Below, piece after piece: positions 1 through 6,899 of a DNA stretch of 8,975 nt. This stretch comes from Eudoraea sp. (GTDB lineage Bacteria > Bacteroidota > Bacteroidia > Flavobacteriales > Flavobacteriaceae), in assembly GCA_013042925.1 (NCBI GenBank), contig JABDPH010000342.1, positions 1-8,975 of the forward strand, in the 5' to 3' direction. A model generated the notes under the pieces. It was not told where the DNA came from. It ran no database searches and saw nothing but the letters and a program-made list of their open reading frames with translations. Both the position numbers and the translations under genes were made by a program. The stretch's first letter is position 1; every line of letters begins with the position of its first letter.

Positions 1-220
1 CGGTCACCTGCGGGTCGTTGGGAAAGGTCTTTATGCGGCCCGATTGCTCAACGACAAACAGCTGGTTGCTGCCATCATTGGCATTTTGCATCTCGACCGT
101 AAAATCAAATCCTATGTTTGGAAAGGCCTCTTCATAAGTTACTTGCGAATTTGCCAAATAAAAGTTGAAAAGGAATAAAGCAAATGTTGCTCTAGTGATA
201 GATAATTTAATTGATAGCAT
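1..220 (-). CDS. Secreted PQQ-dependent sugar dehydrogenase-like protein (GSDH family), N-terminal part only
   Basis: The frame is open from an ATG at 218-220 to the window edge, giving 73 residues; the rest lies outside. It begins with a signal peptide: a short basic start, a hydrophobic stretch (about residues 12-22, TFALFLFNFYL) and a likely cleavage after ANS at about residue 25. The mature start reads EEAFPNIGFDFTVEMQNA, then DGSNQLFVVEQSGRIKTF (about 49-66). This is the first beta-propeller strand typical of soluble aldose sugar dehydrogenase/glucose-sorbosone dehydrogenase proteins, which oxidise sugars in the periplasm with PQQ or sit as a module in larger secreted proteins. The family call rests on this short stretch; catalytic residues are not visible. 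GC content (about 57% in the first 60 bases) is well above that of the sugar cluster. The gene is probably its own transcription unit, with a promoter-like box just upstream, and unrelated to the polysaccharide operon. Confidence 0.72.
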   Translation of the reverse strand, partial: MLSIKLSITRATFALFLFNFYLANSQVTYEEAFPNIGFDFTVEMQNANDGSNQLFVVEQSGRIKTFPNDPQVT

Positions 221-541
221 AACGTAAGTAAGGGGTTACCAAATATACGAATGGGATGAATACATTGGACGTCCAGTACAACTAATATTTGTAGTTTTTC
301 GATGAATAGCACCTACAAGTCATTTTAGGATGCATAGAATCAAAATCTTGTACCTGATCAATACTGCGAATAAATCAATAGTAAATCTTTATTGAAATTG
401 AAGAAATATATAAAATTGGAATGATTTTAGGTAGTCGCTTAGTTGTAATTGATTTAACTATCAAAAAAGTCTTATTTGGGGTAAAAACCGTTCAGTAAAA
501 CCTATAAATTAATTGAATAACATTTATTTGGAAACTTTAGG
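221..541. other. Intergenic region between the sugar operon end and the edge gene
   Basis: These 321 AT-rich bases contain no credible open reading frame on either strand. On the minus strand they carry the promoter-like box at 240-247 and a perfect 10-base palindrome TGGACGTCCA at 266-275, just upstream of that box. After the last operon stop codon (542-544) there are only weak inverted repeats: TCAATA/TATTGA at about 376-396, and TAGTT/AACTA at about 440-460. None has a GC-rich stem followed by a T-run, so no intrinsic terminator can be called. No tRNA, attachment site or insertion-sequence end was recognised. Confidence 0.6.
240..247 (-). promoter_or_regulatory. Bacteroidota-type -7 box (TATATTTG) for the edge gene
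   Basis: Read on the minus strand, 247 to 240 is TATATTTG, an exact match to the TAnnTTTG -7 consensus of Bacteroidota sigma-A promoters. It lies 19 bases before the ATG at 220, which would give a leader of roughly 10-15 bases. No clear TTTG/TTG -33 element sits at the usual spacing, so the match is partial. It would drive the GSDH-like gene separately from the sugar operon. Confidence 0.45.
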
Positions 542-1138
542 TTATTGGACAATTTTTGCAAGTGTTCTGAAGATTGTTTGGATATCGCTTAAAATATTTT
601 GCTTTTTTAAGTACTCTAAATTATATTTAATTTTTTCGGGCATTATAACCTCGATATAGTACTTTTCCGGTTCACTTTGATTTTCTAAGACTTCATTCTC
701 GTTGCTATATCTGATAGATGAGACATCTGTTATTCCTGGGCGAAAATCTAAAACTTTCATTTGGTTTTTTGAATATAAATCCACATACTTTCTTACTTCT
801 GGTCTTGGGCCAACCAAACTCATGTCGCCTTTAAGAACATTTATAAGTTGGGGTAACTCATCTACTTTGTATTTTCTAAGGTAATAGCCTAATTTGGTTA
901 TGCGTTCATCGCGAGAACTTAGAGTTAAGAGCCCCAAACGGTCGGCATTCAAAGTCATGGTCCTAAATTTAAATAATTTAAAATCATTATTAAACCTTCC
1001 TACCCTCGATTGCATATAAAAAACAGGTCCTTTGGAATCTAGTTTTATTAACAAGGCAACAATCAAGAAAAGCGGTGTTAAAAGTACCAAACCAACAAAT
1101 GACAAAATGAAATCAAAAGCTCTTTTAATCATCTTCAC
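542..1138 (-). CDS. PglC-like monotopic phosphoglycosyl transferase (bacterial sugar transferase), priming enzyme
   Basis: The enzyme transfers a phospho-sugar from a UDP-sugar to undecaprenyl phosphate at the inner membrane, starting the lipid-linked repeat unit. It has 198 residues, the size of the minimal PglC-type catalytic unit; the longer WcaJ/WbaP type carries extra N-terminal membrane segments. An N-terminal hydrophobic re-entrant helix (about 8-32) has a Thr-Pro break at 21-22 where PglC has Ser-Pro. Next comes GPVFYMQSRVGR (37-48), then FKLFKFRTM (53-61), then the catalytic Asp-Glu dyad D93-E94 in DELPQLINVLKGDMSLVGPRP (93-112), and finally RPGITDVSSIRYSNENEV (133-150). The frame opens with GTG at 1138, overlapping the aminotransferase stop by four bases (GTGA). 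An ATG two codons later (1132) would give MIKRAFDF, common in the family, so the start is uncertain by six bases. As last gene after an aminotransferase and an acetyltransferase, it probably uses a modified 6-deoxy amino sugar. The substrate is inferred. Confidence 0.92.
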   Translation of the reverse strand: MKMIKRAFDFILSFVGLVLLTPLFLIVALLIKLDSKGPVFYMQSRVGRFNNDFKLFKFRTMTLNADRLGLLTLSSRDERITKLGYYLRKYKVDELPQLINVLKGDMSLVGPRPEVRKYVDLYSKNQMKVLDFRPGITDVSSIRYSNENEVLENQSEPEKYYIEVIMPEKIKYNLEYLKKQNILSDIQTIFRTLAKIVQ

Positions 1139-2343
1139 GAGTGGATTTTCATATAAGCGTCGATAACGGTTTTAGCTACGGTTTCAATTTGCGCCTCAGT
1201 TAATTGGGGGTAAATAGGTAAGCTAATTTCATTTTTGAAATTATTGTAAGCATTGGGATGATCTTTAATATCATAGCCATTATCCTTGAAATAAGTTAAT
1301 AATGGCATAGGTATAAAATGAACATTAACAGCAACATTGTTTTCTGAAATTTGGCTGATCATCTTGTCTCTCTCAGTTTCTTCCATCCCCTTTATCCTTA
1401 GAGGGAAAATATGATAGGAGGATTCTTTGCCATTTTCTTTATGAGGTGGTATTATCGCCCAGTCAAACTTTGAGAAATAAGAGATATATTTATTAAAAAT
1501 TGCCTTTCTAGAACGCAGTAAGTCTTCATATATCCTCATTTGTCCCAATCCTAAGGCCGCATTTATATCGGCCATGTTGATTTTCATCCCCAAACCCACA
1601 ATGTCATAACGCCAACTTCCAGCTTTTGATTTGCTAAATGCATCCTTGGTTTGGCAATTCAATGCCATCATTCTCATTTCTTTGTATAATTCATCATTAT
1701 TAAATGGCGAAGGCATATTGATTGCTATAGCACCTCCTTCTGCTGTAGTAACATTTTTTACAGCATGAAGGGAAAAAATGGTAAAATCAGCATTTTTAGC
1801 AGCTCTGTTATTATTATAAAATGCTCCCAAAGAATGGGCCGCATCTGAGATAACCAGTATTCTACCTATTTGCTCTTGAATTTTTGAAGAAGCGACAAAT
1901 TTTGCAATTATTTCGCCATCATGTACTAATTCATTTAATTCGTTATAATCGCAAGGAAACCCAGCAAAATCGACGGGCATTATGGCTTTGGTTTTTGTGG
2001 TAATGGCTTTCTTTACCGCTTTGATATCAATATTAAAATCATTGCCAACATCAACCATAATCGGCTTGCCACCTGCGTGTATAACTGCTAAAGCGGTTGC
2101 ACTATATGTATAAGACGGAATTATAACTTCATCCCCTTCTTCTATACCTAGCCATCTTAATACCATTATGGCTGCTGAAGTCCAAGAGTTAACACAAAGA
2201 ACATTTGGTATTTTAACAAAATTTGATATTTCTTCCTCTAAAAGTTTTACCTTTGGTCCAGTGGTAATCCAACCAGAACGTAAGGAATCCACTACTTCGT
2301 TAATTATTTCTTCATTTATATAAGGTGGAGAAAATGGTATCAT
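1135..2343 (-). CDS. DegT/DnrJ/EryC1-family PLP-dependent nucleotide-sugar aminotransferase
   Basis: The family transfers an amino group, usually from glutamate, to a keto-sugar nucleotide; in clusters like this the substrate is normally a UDP-4-keto-6-deoxy-HexNAc. The protein has 402 residues, slightly longer than usual because of an insert at about 141-160. Visible landmarks are SGWITTGPKVKLLE (23-36), the cofactor phosphate region NSWTSAA (52-58), GDEVIIPSYTYSATA (70-84), the Asp that contacts the pyridine nitrogen in SDAAHS (D167, H170), the Schiff-base lysine K196 in SLHAVKNVTTAEGG (191-204), and the C-terminal VHFIPMPLLTYF region. The start ATG (2341-2343) overlaps the upstream GNAT stop as ATGA, and its own stop overlaps the next start as GTGA, so translation is probably coupled on both sides. 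It resembles PglE/PseC in role. No matching dehydratase other than FnlA is in the window, so its exact substrate is unknown. Confidence 0.92.
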   Translation of the reverse strand: MIPFSPPYINEEIINEVVDSLRSGWITTGPKVKLLEEEISNFVKIPNVLCVNSWTSAAIMVLRWLGIEEGDEVIIPSYTYSATALAVIHAGGKPIMVDVGNDFNIDIKAVKKAITTKTKAIMPVDFAGFPCDYNELNELVHDGEIIAKFVASSKIQEQIGRILVISDAAHSLGAFYNNNRAAKNADFTIFSLHAVKNVTTAEGGAIAINMPSPFNNDELYKEMRMMALNCQTKDAFSKSKAGSWRYDIVGLGMKINMADINAALGLGQMRIYEDLLRSRKAIFNKYISYFSKFDWAIIPPHKENGKESSYHIFPLRIKGMEETERDKMISQISENNVAVNVHFIPMPLLTYFKDNGYDIKDHPNAYNNFKNEISLPIYPQLTEAQIETVAKTVIDAYMKIHS

Positions 2344-2942
2344 ATATTTTTTATTAGTTTATACATTTTTCTATTTGGATAGGTTTTAAAATCATAGTAA
2401 ATGGTATATCCGCTTTTTTCATAAAAACGAACAACGGGGTCATTATTAAAAAAGTCTGTAGTTAGGGCCAAAAGAGTAAATCCTTCTGCTTTTAATTGTT
2501 TTTCTGTTTCTGAAAGTAATAATTTACCTATACCCAAGCCTTGTTTTTTAGGATGGGTTGCAATTGAAAGTAGCTCACAATATTCACCACTGTCATTTTT
2601 TACATCTTTTGATTTTTTATCTAAATTTTTAATAATCCTATATATTGCTTTTGGTCTAGAGAAGATTATTTTTAACCCTTCCGTAAAGAAATTAAAAAAG
2701 TTCTCTTTTATTATAGTTTTATTGAAGCCCAATGATTTTTTAGCAGTTACAGCAAAACCGATCAATTGATTTTTCTCATCAAAAACCCCAAGATTCAGTG
2801 CATTTATATTTTTAAGCACAGCCTTGTAATACTGCTTTAAAAAGCTTGTCCCCAACTCAGATAGAAAAAAACCCTTGAATGCCTCTTCATGCAACGCTAC
2901 TATTTGCGCTAAATGAGTATTATCCAAATTTTTGACTATCAT
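2340..2942 (-). CDS. GNAT-family N-acetyltransferase, probably acetylating an amino sugar
   Basis: This 200-residue protein has a GNAT fold. The acetyl-CoA pyrophosphate-binding motif A is LLSIATHPKKQGLGIGKLLL (124-143), with the Q-x-x-G-x-G pattern at Q134-G139. The C-terminal part contains NDPVVRFYEKSGYTIYYDF (167-185), the usual final strand-helix of the family. The N-terminal part has HEEAFKGFFLSELG (18-31). Between the two halves lies an insert (about 70-118) rich in Phe, Ile and Lys, with an amphipathic or membrane-touching look. It sits between the WbuB-like transferase (8-base gap) and the aminotransferase (ATGA overlap), so the natural role is N-acetylation of the amino group that the aminotransferase installs, as the GNAT enzyme PseH does in the pseudaminic acid pathway. 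PglD of the bacillosamine pathway does the same step with a different, left-handed beta-helix fold. GNAT membership is well supported; the substrate is inferred. Confidence 0.85.
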   Translation of the reverse strand: MIVKNLDNTHLAQIVALHEEAFKGFFLSELGTSFLKQYYKAVLKNINALNLGVFDEKNQLIGFAVTAKKSLGFNKTIIKENFFNFFTEGLKIIFSRPKAIYRIIKNLDKKSKDVKNDSGEYCELLSIATHPKKQGLGIGKLLLSETEKQLKAEGFTLLALTTDFFNNDPVVRFYEKSGYTIYYDFKTYPNRKMYKLIKNI

Positions 2943-2950
2943 CTTTACAG

Positions 2951-4153
2951 TTATGTTTGGTGTTCTAACTTAAACGAACAAATGAGCTCGGTTATTCTAT
3001 CCAAATTTTGTTTTTTGGATAAATTTTTAAGTGCATATTGATATCCTTGTAGTCCCATATTCTGTAAAACAGATTTATCAATATTTGATACTTCTTGCAT
3101 TTTAGAAGTAAGTTCAGAAACATTTTCAGGTAAAACCACAAACCCACAGTTTGCTTCATTGATACTATGAGCGGTATCAGATTCGGCATCCATACTGGCA
3201 ATTACTGGTTTTTTGGAAAACAGATATGCTGTAAATTTGGAAGGGCTGGCTGTTAAACCAATTCCTTTTTTTAAACTCAACAACAATACATCGGCCTTTG
3301 ATTGTATTTCTGGAATTAATTCATAGGGCGCCTCCCAGAATTCTATAGAACTTTCACCTTGGGCCAACCTCATGCACTTCGCCCTATCTGAACCTGATCC
3401 AGCAATAACTAACCTGATTTTTGTTTTGTTTTTAATGCCTTTAAATGATTCGATTATGTGATCAACTCCCGCGCTTGTACTAATGCTGCCCACATACATA
3501 AATGTAAAAAGTGGACTATCTGTTTTATTAGAATCATCATATGCCAAAAAATTTTGATCATTTTGCCAGTTGCGAATTACTTCTATCTTGTGAAGCTCCA
3601 GTCCTCTATTCACCGACAAATAGTTTTTCATGTTTGGTGAGATTGCGATTATTTTTTGTGCGTTTTTTAAATTGTACTTATCTAGGCCGACTAAAGACCA
3701 GTACACTAAGTGGGATAGAAACGGGGGTAATTTTTTGATTAATGACTCAGGGTAAATATCTTGAACGTGAAAAACAATGGGTATTTTGTTTTTTTTAGCC
3801 GTTTTTACTACAAAATATTGAGCGAAAAGGGGCCAAGTATTCATATAAATTACAGAAAGACTTTTTGAATTCTCAGAAATCACTTTTTTACAGGCCATAC
3901 CAAAACTGATACTCTCACGAAGACGCCCAATTAACTTTGATTTTGGGCATACGTATGAATTTACTATTTGATGTTCAAATGAAGAATTCTTGTTTTCTGC
4001 TTTCTTAAATTTATGACCAAATGGTCTACTGGGTTTTGGTGAAACAACCTTTACTTGCTCACTATTTTTGCTTAGCTCGTTGGCAATATCACTGGATAAA
4101 TTGGCAGAAACAATTGGTTCCGGAGGAAAAACGGCTGTTATTATAAGTTTCAT
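2951..4153 (-). CDS. wbuB: WbuB-like GT4 glycosyltransferase, probable L-FucNAc transferase
   Basis: This is a 400-residue GT-B glycosyltransferase of the WbuB type, which adds N-acetyl-L-fucosamine to the growing lipid-linked repeat unit on the cytoplasmic face of the membrane. Visible features are an N-terminal Rossmann start MKLIITAVFPPEP, VFHVQDIYPESL (128-138, the DIYPES signature of this subfamily), the linker VIRNWQN (192-198), the C-terminal domain start FMYVGSISTSAGVDHIIES (218-236), and SPSKFTAYLFSKKPVIAS (303-320) in the donor-binding region. I use the ATG at 4151-4153, two bases after the fnlC stop, because homologues begin MKLI-like; an in-frame TTG at 4171 would add six residues overlapping fnlC and is less likely. 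Placement directly after fnlA-fnlB-fnlC mirrors the fnl-wbuB order of E. coli O26-type clusters, which supports L-FucNAc as the donor sugar. Family is certain; sugar specificity is inferred from gene order. Confidence 0.85.
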   Translation of the reverse strand: MKLIITAVFPPEPIVSANLSSDIANELSKNSEQVKVVSPKPSRPFGHKFKKAENKNSSFEHQIVNSYVCPKSKLIGRLRESISFGMACKKVISENSKSLSVIYMNTWPLFAQYFVVKTAKKNKIPIVFHVQDIYPESLIKKLPPFLSHLVYWSLVGLDKYNLKNAQKIIAISPNMKNYLSVNRGLELHKIEVIRNWQNDQNFLAYDDSNKTDSPLFTFMYVGSISTSAGVDHIIESFKGIKNKTKIRLVIAGSGSDRAKCMRLAQGESSIEFWEAPYELIPEIQSKADVLLLSLKKGIGLTASPSKFTAYLFSKKPVIASMDAESDTAHSINEANCGFVVLPENVSELTSKMQEVSNIDKSVLQNMGLQGYQYALKNLSKKQNLDRITELICSFKLEHQT

Positions 4154-4155
4154 AA

Positions 4156-5292
4156 TCAATATTTCGACCAAACAACCCTATTAATGTAATCTACGTAGGA
4201 AATAATAATACGTACTACTTTTTCACTAACATTGGGCATTGAGTAATCCATTACTGGCCTAAAGTTTCTCTCAGGATTTCGCTTTTGTGTTTTCAAAGTG
4301 TCTAATGCTTGAAGGATACGCTCTGGGTTTAATCCAACCATCATAACCGAAGTTTCTTCCATCGCTTCAGGTCGTTCATGTGCTTCTCTAATATTGAGAG
4401 CTCTAAAATTAAGTATAGATGATTCTTCGGAAATTGTGCCACTATCAGAAAGAACGGCATAAGAATGATATTGTAAAGCGTTGTAATCAGAAAAACCAAG
4501 CGGTTTTAAAAATTGTATGTTTTTATGGGTTTTTATTTGCCTTTTATCCAGCATGTTTCTTGTTCGGGGGTGGGTAGAAAAAATTATGGGATAGTTGTAT
4601 TTTTCAGCAATTATATTAAGTGAGTCAAGTAATCCTTCAAAGTTTTTTGGATTGCTAATATTTTCTTCCCGATGTGATGACACCACGAAAAACTTTCCTT
4701 TTTCAAGATGTAAGTCTTCCAATACCTTTGAAGCTTCTATTTTTGATTTGAATTGGGTTAATACTTCAAACATTGGGCTCCCTGTTTTTATAACGCGATC
4801 AGGTGATAATCCTTCTCTTAGAAGGTACTCGCGAGCAATATCGCTATAGGTCAGATTAATATCAGCCACGTGATCTACTATTTTGCGATTAGTTTCTTCT
4901 GGTACACGTTGGTCAAAACATCTATTGCCAGCCTCCATATGAAAAACTGGAATTTTTCTTTTTTTGGCAGGAATAGCGCATAGACAAGAGTTGGTGTCAC
5001 CTAGTACCAAAAAAGCATCTGGATTGATTTGCTCAAGAATAGGGTCAATTTTAATTAGAATTTTGCCAACTGTTTCACTTGCATTTTTACCGGCAGCTTC
5101 TAAGAAATAATCTGGTTTTCTGATTCCTAAATCTTCAAAAAATATTTCATTTAGCTCATAGTCATAATTTTGACCAGTATGGACCAAGGTATGTTCAACA
5201 GCTTCGTTTTTGTCCAATGCGTTCAGCACACAGGCCAAACGTATAATTTCAGGCCTTGTGCCAACAACGGTCAATACTTTCAACTTTTTCAA
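4156..5292 (-). CDS. fnlC: UDP-HexNAc 2-epimerase making UDP-L-FucNAc (FnlC/CapG/WbjD type)
   Basis: This enzyme catalyses the last step of UDP-N-acetyl-L-fucosamine synthesis, inverting C2 of UDP-2-acetamido-2,6-dideoxy-L-talose in the cytoplasm. It has 378 residues, the normal length for the UDP-GlcNAc 2-epimerase (WecB-like) fold. Landmarks are VVGTRPEIIRL (9-19), HTGQNYDYELN (38-48), VLGDTNS (96-102), HMEAGNRCFDQRVPEETNRK (118-137), SSHREEN (205-211), STHPR (239-243) and SDSGTISEE (282-290). The AGNRCFDQRVPEE version and the tail SYVDYINRVVWSKY separate it from ordinary WecB and match FnlC/WbjD. The only start consistent with homologues is TTG at 5290-5292 (MKKLKVLTVVGTRPE); an in-frame TAA lies nine codons upstream and no ATG intervenes. 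A 33-base gap, the largest in the operon, precedes it. The stop is two bases before the wbuB-like ATG. Confidence 0.93.
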   Translation of the reverse strand: MKKLKVLTVVGTRPEIIRLACVLNALDKNEAVEHTLVHTGQNYDYELNEIFFEDLGIRKPDYFLEAAGKNASETVGKILIKIDPILEQINPDAFLVLGDTNSCLCAIPAKKRKIPVFHMEAGNRCFDQRVPEETNRKIVDHVADINLTYSDIAREYLLREGLSPDRVIKTGSPMFEVLTQFKSKIEASKVLEDLHLEKGKFFVVSSHREENISNPKNFEGLLDSLNIIAEKYNYPIIFSTHPRTRNMLDKRQIKTHKNIQFLKPLGFSDYNALQYHSYAVLSDSGTISEESSILNFRALNIREAHERPEAMEETSVMMVGLNPERILQALDTLKTQKRNPERNFRPVMDYSMPNVSEKVVRIIISYVDYINRVVWSKY

Positions 5293-5325
5293 AATAGTAA
5301 ATTGGTTAGTTAAAATTAAATATGA

Positions 5326-6474
5326 TTAAACATTCACAAAATACGTATCTGGATCATCTTGATTATATGGTTCATTAATCCAAAATAAGGTAATAAGTTC
5401 TTCATCACCTATATTTTTAATGTTATGTGTGTACCAAATAGGCATATCTACATATGCTGGTTCTTCTCCGTCAAGATAATAATCAATGACATCATCACTG
5501 CCTATTCTTCTTAGCTGTATAAGTGCTTTCCCTTTGATTACTGCAAAACGTTCAGCTTTTCTTGTATGGAAATGATTTCCTCTTGTAATTCCCGGCACAG
5601 TAGTAGAGAATGAAAACTGCCCGCTAGTTTGTGTTCGTGCTATTTCAACAAAAGCGCCTCTTGGGTCAGTATGCTTAGTATACTTGACCGGGTAATGTGA
5701 TGTGGGCACATAGCATCTAAAGGTATTGAAAAGCGCTCTTTCAAAAGGATTTTCCAGATTTGGAAATATTCCAGCATTCATATAGTCTTGACGATATTTT
5801 TTCAATAATTGTAATAGCTTAGAAACGGTCACAGAGTGATTCGGCGATATGTTCAGCTCATAACTGTCTTTGCCGATTTTTTTACCCTTTGTTTTTCCAG
5901 TGATAACTTTTATTATGTGTTCAACCAGCTCATTTATGTAAATCAATCCAATATCGCTGTCATTTATTACAGTACACTCTTCGTCATTTGCCACTTTATG
6001 ACAAAACGTAGCAACCACTGAATTATAATTGGGTTTACCAAATGGCCCAAAAACATTTGGTATTGTTAAAGAAGTGAATGTGGCACCTGACGAAGTGGAC
6101 CATTCTTTGAACTTTGCTTTACCTTCTTTTTTAGATTGACCATAAAGATTGTCCTTAGTCTCTTGTGAGGATGATGAGAATATAATATGGGGTGTAACTT
6201 TTTTCGTTAAACATGCCTGAATAAGTTTTGAAACTAATGACAAATTAGTATCATAAATCACACTAGGGTCCTTATGACGATTCATAGCAGCAAGATGTAC
6301 TATCGTATCACATTGTGAAACAAAATCTTGCAACAACTTTTCATTGTCGAAAAAATGCCGTTTAAATTCAATTAGTTGAATACTTTCATCTAAAGATAAG
6401 GTTGTATATAAATGGTTGCCAACAAAACCTGCTTGACCGGTAATACCTATTTTCTTCTTACTTATATTATTCAT
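5326..6474 (-). CDS. fnlB: Bifunctional SDR reductase-cupin of UDP-L-FucNAc synthesis (FnlB/CapF/WbjC type)
   Basis: The protein takes the FnlA product, epimerises it at C3 with its cupin domain and reduces the C4 ketone with NADPH in its SDR domain, giving UDP-2-acetamido-2,6-dideoxy-L-talose. It has 382 residues with both domains intact. The N-terminal Rossmann part carries GITGQAGFVG (10-19), HLAAMNRHKD (60-69), a Ser-rich catalytic strand FSSSSQE (99-105), and the YxxxK pair Y111/K115 in LYGQSK. FERALFNTFRCYVP (244-257) leads into the cupin, with HTDPRGAFVEI (268-278) and ITRGNHFHTRKAERFAVIKG (296-315). H301, H303, E308 and H350 are the likely metal ligands by analogy with the zinc site of CapF. 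The tail ends NEPYNQDDPDTYFVNV. The start ATG overlaps the upstream cupin gene by eight bases (ATGAATAA), implying coupled translation. Confidence 0.94.
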   Translation of the reverse strand: MNNISKKKIGITGQAGFVGNHLYTTLSLDESIQLIEFKRHFFDNEKLLQDFVSQCDTIVHLAAMNRHKDPSVIYDTNLSLVSKLIQACLTKKVTPHIIFSSSSQETKDNLYGQSKKEGKAKFKEWSTSSGATFTSLTIPNVFGPFGKPNYNSVVATFCHKVANDEECTVINDSDIGLIYINELVEHIIKVITGKTKGKKIGKDSYELNISPNHSVTVSKLLQLLKKYRQDYMNAGIFPNLENPFERALFNTFRCYVPTSHYPVKYTKHTDPRGAFVEIARTQTSGQFSFSTTVPGITRGNHFHTRKAERFAVIKGKALIQLRRIGSDDVIDYYLDGEEPAYVDMPIWYTHNIKNIGDEELITLFWINEPYNQDDPDTYFVNV

Positions 6475-6898
6475 CCCAATTTATTTGCCATTTATCAATA
6501 GAGTATCTAAAATCATCTTGTTTGGATTTTTCCAAATCAAAATTAGAGAACACTTGCATTCGTGAATTTTTTTCTTTGGCCCTAAATCCTGAAGCATACC
6601 CGCCCGATATATGCAATATTTTTGGCTCATTACTAATCAACAATATTTTTTGTTTTACACAGTTTTTTGATGGATTGTTGAAATCATCAATCTTTACTAC
6701 ATAAATAACAAACGAGCCCGCGATGCAGTAAAACCATTTATTTTCTTTTTTATGGGCCTGCCAACCCCTTATGATTTGCTCATTTGAGGGAGTTATTTCG
6801 TAAAATCGAACGATTTCACTCATGTTCAACTTATTAAAAAAACCCAATTTACCGCGTTCATCGGTGAACTCTTCACCTTCAATGACTGATATCGACAT
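6467..6898 (-). CDS. Stand-alone cupin, sugar epimerase/WxcM-like protein inside the fnl cassette
   Basis: This 143-residue single-domain protein has the layout of the RmlC/FdtA group of cupins, which act as epimerases or ketoisomerases on keto-sugar nucleotides. Visible landmarks are the opening FTDERGKLGFFNKL (11-24), comparable to the DxRG start of that group, VRFYEITPSN (30-39), IIRGWQAHKKENKWFYCIAGS (42-62) and HISGGYASGFRAKEKNSRMQ (96-115). The tail DDFRYSIDKWQINW (128-141) resembles the end of RmlC-like proteins. The usual metal/active-site HxH after RG is not intact: the stretch reads R44-G-W-Q-A-H49, with Gln where the first His normally is. The gene starts one base after the fnlA stop and overlaps fnlB by eight bases, so it is made together with both. 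FnlB already carries its own cupin, so the job of this one is not explained by the standard three-enzyme pathway. Fold call firm, function open. Confidence 0.8.
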   Translation of the reverse strand: MSISVIEGEEFTDERGKLGFFNKLNMSEIVRFYEITPSNEQIIRGWQAHKKENKWFYCIAGSFVIYVVKIDDFNNPSKNCVKQKILLISNEPKILHISGGYASGFRAKEKNSRMQVFSNFDLEKSKQDDFRYSIDKWQINWDE

Positions 6899-6899
6899 A

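Noticed and set aside
376..541. Possible intrinsic terminator after the last operon gene
   Set aside because: Only 5-6 base AT-rich stems with long loops and no following T-run on the minus strand; not enough to call a terminator.
702..884. Plus-strand open frame of 60 codons
   Set aside because: It lies antisense inside the phosphoglycosyl transferase gene and encodes nothing recognisable; the same applies to the plus-strand frames at 3458-3640, 3541-3738, 4595-4849, 5836-6021, 6522-6704, 7081-7350 and 7747-7929.
2992..3201. Minus-strand 69-codon frame
   Set aside because: It is an out-of-frame shadow within the WbuB-like gene, whose own frame is intact and conserved.
4154..4171. Six-residue N-terminal extension (TTG start) of the WbuB-like gene
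   Set aside because: It overlaps the fnlC end; the ATG at 4151-4153 gives the family's usual N-terminus and a two-base spacing after the fnlC stop.
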